From Brevundimonas sp. (GTDB lineage Bacteria; Pseudomonadota; Alphaproteobacteria; Caulobacterales; Caulobacteraceae), in assembly GCA_024711185.1 (NCBI GenBank), contig JANJTI010000291.1, positions 1-8,547 of the forward strand: a stretch of 8,547 nucleotides of DNA, in the 5' to 3' direction. Below the pieces are notes generated by a model. It did no database searches. It saw only the letters and a program-made list of their open reading frames with translations, and was not told where the DNA came from. Positions 5,084 to 8,547 of the stretch are shown here, piece by piece (positions within the stretch are counted from its first letter, which is position 1; every line of letters starts with the position of its first letter). The position numbers and the translations under genes were made by a program.

Positions 5084-5108
5084 AACGCCACTGCGGCGTC
5101 GCGGTTCC
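5084..5108 (-). promoter_or_regulatory. EcfG/SigT-type promoter of the DUF883-holin-like operon
   Basis: On the minus strand GGAAC (5108-5104), a 16-nt spacer and CGTT (5087-5084) match the general-stress consensus exactly. Transcription would start near 5074-5077, about 45 nt before the ATG at 5030. The sequence around its -35 box (GCGGGAACCGCG) resembles that of the glycine-zipper promoter (TGCGGAACCGCA). Confidence 0.8.
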
Positions 5109-5168
5109 CGCAACGCAGCATCGCGCCCCCGGCTGGCGGAACCGACCCGTCGGGCCTAGACAACCGTC

Positions 5169-5822
5169 ATGTCCGACTGGTTGTTCCCCCCCGCGCCGAC
5201 CGCCTCCCTGCCGATCGCCGGGAGCCCGCTGCGCTTCCCGGTCCGCCGCATCCTGTGCGTCGGCCAGAACTATGCCGCCCACGCCCGCGAGATGGGCCAC
5301 GAGCGCGCCGAGCCCTTCTTCTTCTCCAAGCCCGCGGACGCCCTGGCGGCCGACGGCGCGGACCCGGTCTATCCCCCCGCCACGGCCGACCTGCACCACG
5401 AGGTCGAGCTGGTCTGCGCCGTCGGCGCCGATGGTCAGATCGCCGGCTGGGCCGTCGGCTGCGACCTGACCCGTCGCGACCTGCAGGCCGCGGCCAAGGC
5501 GAAGGGGCGGCCGTGGGACGCGGCCAAGGGCTTCGACCAGTCCGCGCCTTGCGGCGCGCTGCAGCTCGGCCCTCTTCCTGACGCCGACGCCCCGATCGAG
5601 CTGCGCGTGGACGGCGAACTGCGCCAGTCGGGTCGTCTCGGCGACATGGTCTGGGCCCCGCACGAGATCCTGGCCAAGGCCCGGGAGCTCTGGGACGTCC
5701 GCGCCGGGGATCTCGTCTTCACAGGCACGCCGGAAGGCGTCGGGCCGCTCCAGCCCGGCGCCCGCGTCGACTGCGCCATCGGCGGCCTGCCGCCCCTGTC
5801 CTTCACGGTGAGGCCGCGATGA
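5169..5822 (+). CDS. Fumarylacetoacetate hydrolase family protein, probably fumarylpyruvate hydrolase
   Basis: A 217-residue, single-domain FAH-family enzyme that hydrolyses the C-C bond of a beta-diketo acid; for fumarylpyruvate the products are fumarate and pyruvate. Family motifs appear in order: VGQNYAAHAREMG (31-43), FFFSKPADAL (50-59), LHHEVELV (75-82, acidic metal ligands E78 and E80), GCDLTRRDLQ (97-106, third ligand D99), KGRPWDAAKGFDQSAP (112-127) and FTGTPEGVGPL (184-194). The short length matches bacterial fumarylpyruvate hydrolases (NagK type), not the ~420-residue fumarylacetoacetase of tyrosine breakdown. The next gene, an isomerase, overlaps by 4 nt (ATGA), supporting consecutive steps. 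The ATG lacks an evident Shine-Dalgarno sequence, and no clear promoter is visible upstream. The dioxygenase that would supply the substrate is not in the window, so gentisate versus homogentisate as the source is open. Confidence 0.82.
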   Translation: MSDWLFPPAPTASLPIAGSPLRFPVRRILCVGQNYAAHAREMGHERAEPFFFSKPADALAADGADPVYPPATADLHHEVELVCAVGADGQIAGWAVGCDLTRRDLQAAAKAKGRPWDAAKGFDQSAPCGALQLGPLPDADAPIELRVDGELRQSGRLGDMVWAPHEILAKARELWDVRAGDLVFTGTPEGVGPLQPGARVDCAIGGLPPLSFTVRPR

Positions 5823-6451
5823 TCCTGCACGGCTACTGGCGCTCCGGCACCTCGTATCGCACCCGCATCGCGCTCGAACTGAAAGGCCTCGCCTACGAGC
5901 AGCGTGGCGTGGACCTGAGGCAGGGCGGGCAGCGCTCCGACGCCTATCTGGCCCTCAATCCGCAGGGTCTGGTGCCGGCGCTGGAGGTCGACGGCGCCGT
6001 CCTCACCCAGAGCCCGGCCATCCTCGAATGGCTCGAGGAGGCCCATCCGGCCCCGCCGCTGCTGCCCGCGGCCGCCGTCGATCGCGCGACCGTCCGCGCC
6101 ATGGCCGCCCTGATCGGCTGCGACATCCATCCCCTCAACAACCTGCGCGTCGGCAAGGCGCTGCGCGACAGCTTCGGCGCCGACCAGGCCGCGGTCGACG
6201 CCTGGGCCGCGCGCTGGATCGTCCCCGGCTTCGCGGCGCTGGAGGCGCAGGTCGCCCGCCACGGGGACGGCTGGTGCTTCGGCGCGGCCCCCACCCTGGC
6301 CGACTGCTACCTGATCCCGCAGATCTATTCCGCGCGTCGCTTCGACGTTCCGCTCGACGCCTTTCCCCGCCTGCTGGCCATAGAGGCCGCCGCCGCCGTC
6401 CATCCGGCCTTCGTGGCGGCGCACCCGGACAACCAGCCCGACGCGGACTGA
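5819..6451 (+). CDS. maiA: Maleylacetoacetate/maleylpyruvate isomerase (zeta-class GST)
   Basis: A 210-residue zeta-class glutathione transferase that isomerises the cis double bond of maleylacetoacetate or maleylpyruvate using glutathione, giving the fumaryl form cleaved by the neighbouring hydrolase. The thioredoxin-like N-terminal domain has SGTSYRTRIALELKG (9-23), corresponding to the SSxSxRxRIAL active-site loop, though the SSCS core reads SGTS. It is followed by NPQGLVPALEVDG (47-59) and the glutathione-contacting TQSPAILEWLEE (63-74). The helical C-terminal domain has CDIHPLNNLRV (101-111), characteristic of this isomerase class, and APTLADCYLIPQIYSARRFDV (157-177). The length is normal. 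GAGG lies 5 nt before the ATG, inside the end of the hydrolase gene. Its stop is 3 nt from the stop of the converging alpha/beta hydrolase gene, with no room for a separate terminator. Confidence 0.88.
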   Translation: MILHGYWRSGTSYRTRIALELKGLAYEQRGVDLRQGGQRSDAYLALNPQGLVPALEVDGAVLTQSPAILEWLEEAHPAPPLLPAAAVDRATVRAMAALIGCDIHPLNNLRVGKALRDSFGADQAAVDAWAARWIVPGFAALEAQVARHGDGWCFGAAPTLADCYLIPQIYSARRFDVPLDAFPRLLAIEAAAAVHPAFVAAHPDNQPDAD

Positions 6452-6454
6452 GAC

Positions 6455-7342
6455 TCAGGCCAGGAACCGGTCCACCGCGGCGTGGAAGCGGGCGGGCTGG
6501 TCGATCATGACCATGTGCTCGGCGCCCTGGATCGGCTCGAACACAGCCGGGCGCCGCAGGCGCGCGTAGGCGGCGCGGAACAGGGCGTCGGCCCGGCTGC
6601 GGGGCGAGTTCCGATCGGCGCTCCAGCCGTAGGCGACAGTCACGGGCGCGGCGATCTCGGGCAGACGGCGACGCAGGTCGACGGTCATCACCTCGTACAG
6701 CGCCTGGGCCAGAACGGCGCGGTCGCCCCCTTGCCAGCCGACGGCTCCGAAGAGGGCGTCCGAGGCCCCGCCCAGATCGAGACCCATGCCGCGACCACCG
6801 GCGCGCAACGCCTCCTCGCCGAGGAAATGCACCGCCTGGTAGGCGACCCTCGCGATCGGCTCCACGTCGCCGAGGGTGGCCTGCGGGCTGATCAGGGCGG
6901 GAAAGAAGGGGGAGGAGTCGACGGTCATCACCCGCGACACGCGGGCCGGCGCGTCGGCTGCGACGCGCAGCGCCAGCTGGCCGCCCATCGAGTGGCCGAT
7001 GAGGGCGGGACGGTCGAGGTCCGCTTCAGCGATGTAACGGCGGATCTCCGCGGCCACGGCGGCCATCACCGCGCCCCGGGCGTTGGCCTGCGGAGCGAGG
7101 TCGCCGAAGCCGCGCACGGAGACAAGGTGCAGCCGACGCTGGCCCGCCAGCCGGTCGGCCGTCCGGCTCCACACCGCGGCGGTTGAGGCGAGGCCCGGGA
7201 TCAGGATCAGATCGGGACCGCGTCCCCGTGTCTGGACCGCGACGCGCTGCGAGGCGAAGGCCGACTGTCCCCAGGCCGGGGACGACGCCAGCGCCGCGCC
7301 CGCGAGCGCCCCCGCCAGAAACCCTCGTCTGCTCTCGACCAT
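6455..7342 (-). CDS. Tat-exported alpha/beta hydrolase
   Basis: A 295-residue protein. The N-terminus, ESRRGFLAGALAGAALASS, carries a twin-arginine motif (SRRGFL, 4-9) before a hydrophobic stretch and an AWG-type cleavage region at about 23-26, so export by the Tat system to the periplasm is predicted. The mature part is an alpha/beta-hydrolase fold: LILIPGLAS (45-53) forms the oxyanion-hole strand, LIGHSMGG (114-121) holds the nucleophile S118, and GAEHM (273-277) holds the catalytic H276. The acid is probably D243 in AYGWSADRN, less surely assigned. The substrate cannot be read from sequence; an esterase or lactonase role is possible. A GTG eight codons upstream is in frame, but the ATG at 7342 has GGAGG 4 nt before it and places the RR motif correctly. 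It lies 70 nt downstream of the M23 peptidase gene on the same strand with no terminator visible between them. Confidence 0.85.
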   Translation of the reverse strand: MVESRRGFLAGALAGAALASSPAWGQSAFASQRVAVQTRGRGPDLILIPGLASTAAVWSRTADRLAGQRRLHLVSVRGFGDLAPQANARGAVMAAVAAEIRRYIAEADLDRPALIGHSMGGQLALRVAADAPARVSRVMTVDSSPFFPALISPQATLGDVEPIARVAYQAVHFLGEEALRAGGRGMGLDLGGASDALFGAVGWQGGDRAVLAQALYEVMTVDLRRRLPEIAAPVTVAYGWSADRNSPRSRADALFRAAYARLRRPAVFEPIQGAEHMVMIDQPARFHAAVDRFLA

Positions 7343-7412
7343 GTCGCCTCCGGCCTCTTCGGCCACAGGCTGGACAGGGATTACGGCATGAGAATGGACG
7401 GCGCCGTGCGGA

Positions 7413-8547
7413 TCAGGCCTGGGCGGGCCTCAGGCCGGCGTTCATGGTCGCCTGCTGGGCCTTGCGCTCGCCGCCGGCGGCGATGATCCGGTCGATGCGG
7501 GCCTTCTCCGCGCGGAAGGCGGCCAGTTCCGCGCCCGCCAGAACGGTGCCCTCCTCGGTGCGGACGCCCGCCGGATTGATGCGCTGGCCGCCGCGCCAGA
7601 TTTCGTAGTGCAGGTGCGGGCCGGTCGAGGCGCCGGTCGAGCCGACGTAGGCGACCACCTGCCCCTGGCGCACGCGCTGCCCGGCGCGGACGCCCGAAGC
7701 GTAGCGCGACAGGTGGCCGTAGCCGCTCTCCAGCCCGTTCGAGTGACGGATGCGCAGCCAGTTGCCGTAGCCGCCCCAGCGGCGGGCCTCGACCACGACC
7801 CCGTCGGCCGGAGCCACCACCGGCGTGCCCATGCCGGCGGCGAAATCGATGCCCTGGTGCATCTTGCGGTAGCCGGCGATCGGATGCCGCCGGAAGCCGA
7901 ACGAGGACGACACCCGGAAACCGCGCTCCAGCGGGGTGCGCATGAAGGCCGAACGGGTGTTCTTCCCGGTGGCGTCGAAATACTCGACCTTGTCGGAGCC
8001 GGGACGCTGGAAGCGGTAGAAGGCGACGCCCTTCAGTTCGGCGTACAGAAGATCGCCGGTGTCGATGGTGCGGCCGCTCTCGGTGACGGTGCGGTCGAAG
8101 ACGTAGCGGAACTCGTCGCTGGCGCGGACGTCCCGCTCCAGGTCGAACTTGTGCGAGAACAGACGGGCCGCCGCGCGGGCGATCGCCGCCGGGGTCCCCT
8201 CGCGCCGGGCGGTGCGGGTCAGCGAACCCTCGACCTTCCCGCCAAGGACCACCGTCTCGTGGGTGACCTTTTCCTCGAGCGCGCGCAGGCGAAGGGCGCC
8301 GTCGAAGCTCCGCGAAACCGTCAGCTGGCTGGCCGGCCCGGTCCGCATGGTCAGTCCGATCAGGCGCGCGTCTCCGCGGCCGCCGCGAGGCTTGGCAATG
8401 GCCGTTTCGAAACGCTGGCCGGCCGGGATCGAAGTCACGTCCATGGCGTTGGAGAGGGTGGCGGCGACGGCCGAGGCCTCTTCCGGCGCGATGCCGGTTC
8501 GCCGCACGGCCTGTTCGAAGGTTTCGCCGCGACGAATCTCGACGGGA
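7413..8547 (-). CDS. M23 family peptidoglycan endopeptidase with LysM-like domain (5' end beyond window)
   Basis: The frame stays open to the right edge, so the start, signal peptide or membrane anchor is missing; 378 residues are visible. The first ~50 (VEIRRGETFEQAVRRTG through IPAGQRFETAI) form a LysM/OapA-like repeat. A middle beta-rich domain follows (about 60-200, including KFDLERDVRASDEFRYVFD). The LytM/M23 zinc peptidase domain comes last: SSFGFRRHPI, then MHQGIDFAAG (HxxxD, H231 and D235 of the visible part), GYGHLS, and TGPHLHYEIW (HxH, H312 and H314). All metal and catalytic residues are present. The domain order matches MepM/ShyA/Csd3-type endopeptidases, which cut peptide crosslinks in the periplasm to allow wall growth or shape change. 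A short helical tail (about 340-370) follows the catalytic domain. The GTG at 8507 is not the true start, since LysM-like sequence continues upstream of it. The Tat-exported hydrolase gene follows 70 nt downstream. Confidence 0.9.
   Translation of the reverse strand, partial: PVEIRRGETFEQAVRRTGIAPEEASAVAATLSNAMDVTSIPAGQRFETAIAKPRGGRGDARLIGLTMRTGPASQLTVSRSFDGALRLRALEEKVTHETVVLGGKVEGSLTRTARREGTPAAIARAAARLFSHKFDLERDVRASDEFRYVFDRTVTESGRTIDTGDLLYAELKGVAFYRFQRPGSDKVEYFDATGKNTRSAFMRTPLERGFRVSSSFGFRRHPIAGYRKMHQGIDFAAGMGTPVVAPADGVVVEARRWGGYGNWLRIRHSNGLESGYGHLSRYASGVRAGQRVRQGQVVAYVGSTGASTGPHLHYEIWRGGQRINPAGVRTEEGTVLAGAELAAFRAEKARIDRIIAAGGERKAQQATMNAGLRPAQA

Noticed and set aside
6449..6457. TGAGACTCA between the convergent isomerase and hydrolase genes as a regulatory palindrome.
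   Set aside because: It consists of the two opposing stop codons with 3 nt between them; the symmetry follows from the TGA/TCA arrangement.

Overview
This is a gene-dense, very GC-rich bacterial window with no mobile elements, RNA genes or CRISPR. GC content, codon use, protein families and promoter type all suggest an alphaproteobacterium of the Caulobacterales; a Brevundimonas-like organism is my best guess, but that placement is inference.

Layout. Positions 1-1551 (all minus strand) carry three envelope genes: the 5' end of a DsbD/ScsB-type thiol:disulfide reductase running off the left edge, an OmpA-like lipoprotein, and a glycine-zipper lipoprotein with its own terminator. Positions 1710-3931 (plus strand) carry a small single-pass membrane protein of unknown function, then a diacylglycerol-kinase-family lipid kinase overlapping a calcineurin-like metallophosphoesterase by 1 nt. 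Positions 3985-5030 (minus strand) carry three small membrane proteins: a YqjD/DUF883-like protein, a YqjE/holin-X-like protein in TGATG overlap with it, and a 54-residue DUF1328 (UPF0391) protein. A strong hairpin terminator at about 3936-3962 serves both this cluster and the converging lipid kinase operon. Positions 5169-6451 (plus strand) carry a fumarylpyruvate/fumarylacetoacetate hydrolase and a maleylpyruvate/maleylacetoacetate isomerase in ATGA overlap, the last two steps of a gentisate- or homogentisate-type ring-cleavage pathway. Positions 6455-8547 (minus strand) carry a Tat-exported alpha/beta hydrolase and a LysM-like/M23 peptidoglycan endopeptidase that runs off the right edge.

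Main finding. Four perfect matches to the alphaproteobacterial general-stress sigma factor (EcfG/SigT) promoter, GGAAC-N16/17-CGTT, lie in 3.5 kb. Each is correctly oriented just upstream of a gene or operon: the glycine-zipper lipoprotein, the lipid kinase-phosphoesterase pair, DUF1328, and the DUF883-holin-like pair. By my count about 0.1 would be expected by chance in the whole window. The middle of the window (about 1.2-5.1 kb) therefore looks like a cluster of general-stress-response envelope genes. Two details stand out. The lipid kinase promoter is so close to the ATG that its mRNA would be nearly leaderless. The DUF1328 leader holds nested inverted repeats, and the outermost arm that would cover the ribosome binding site is transcribed only if transcription reads through from the upstream genes.

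No stretch over 300 bases lacks a gene. The largest gaps (1552-1709 and 5031-5168) hold two of the promoters.
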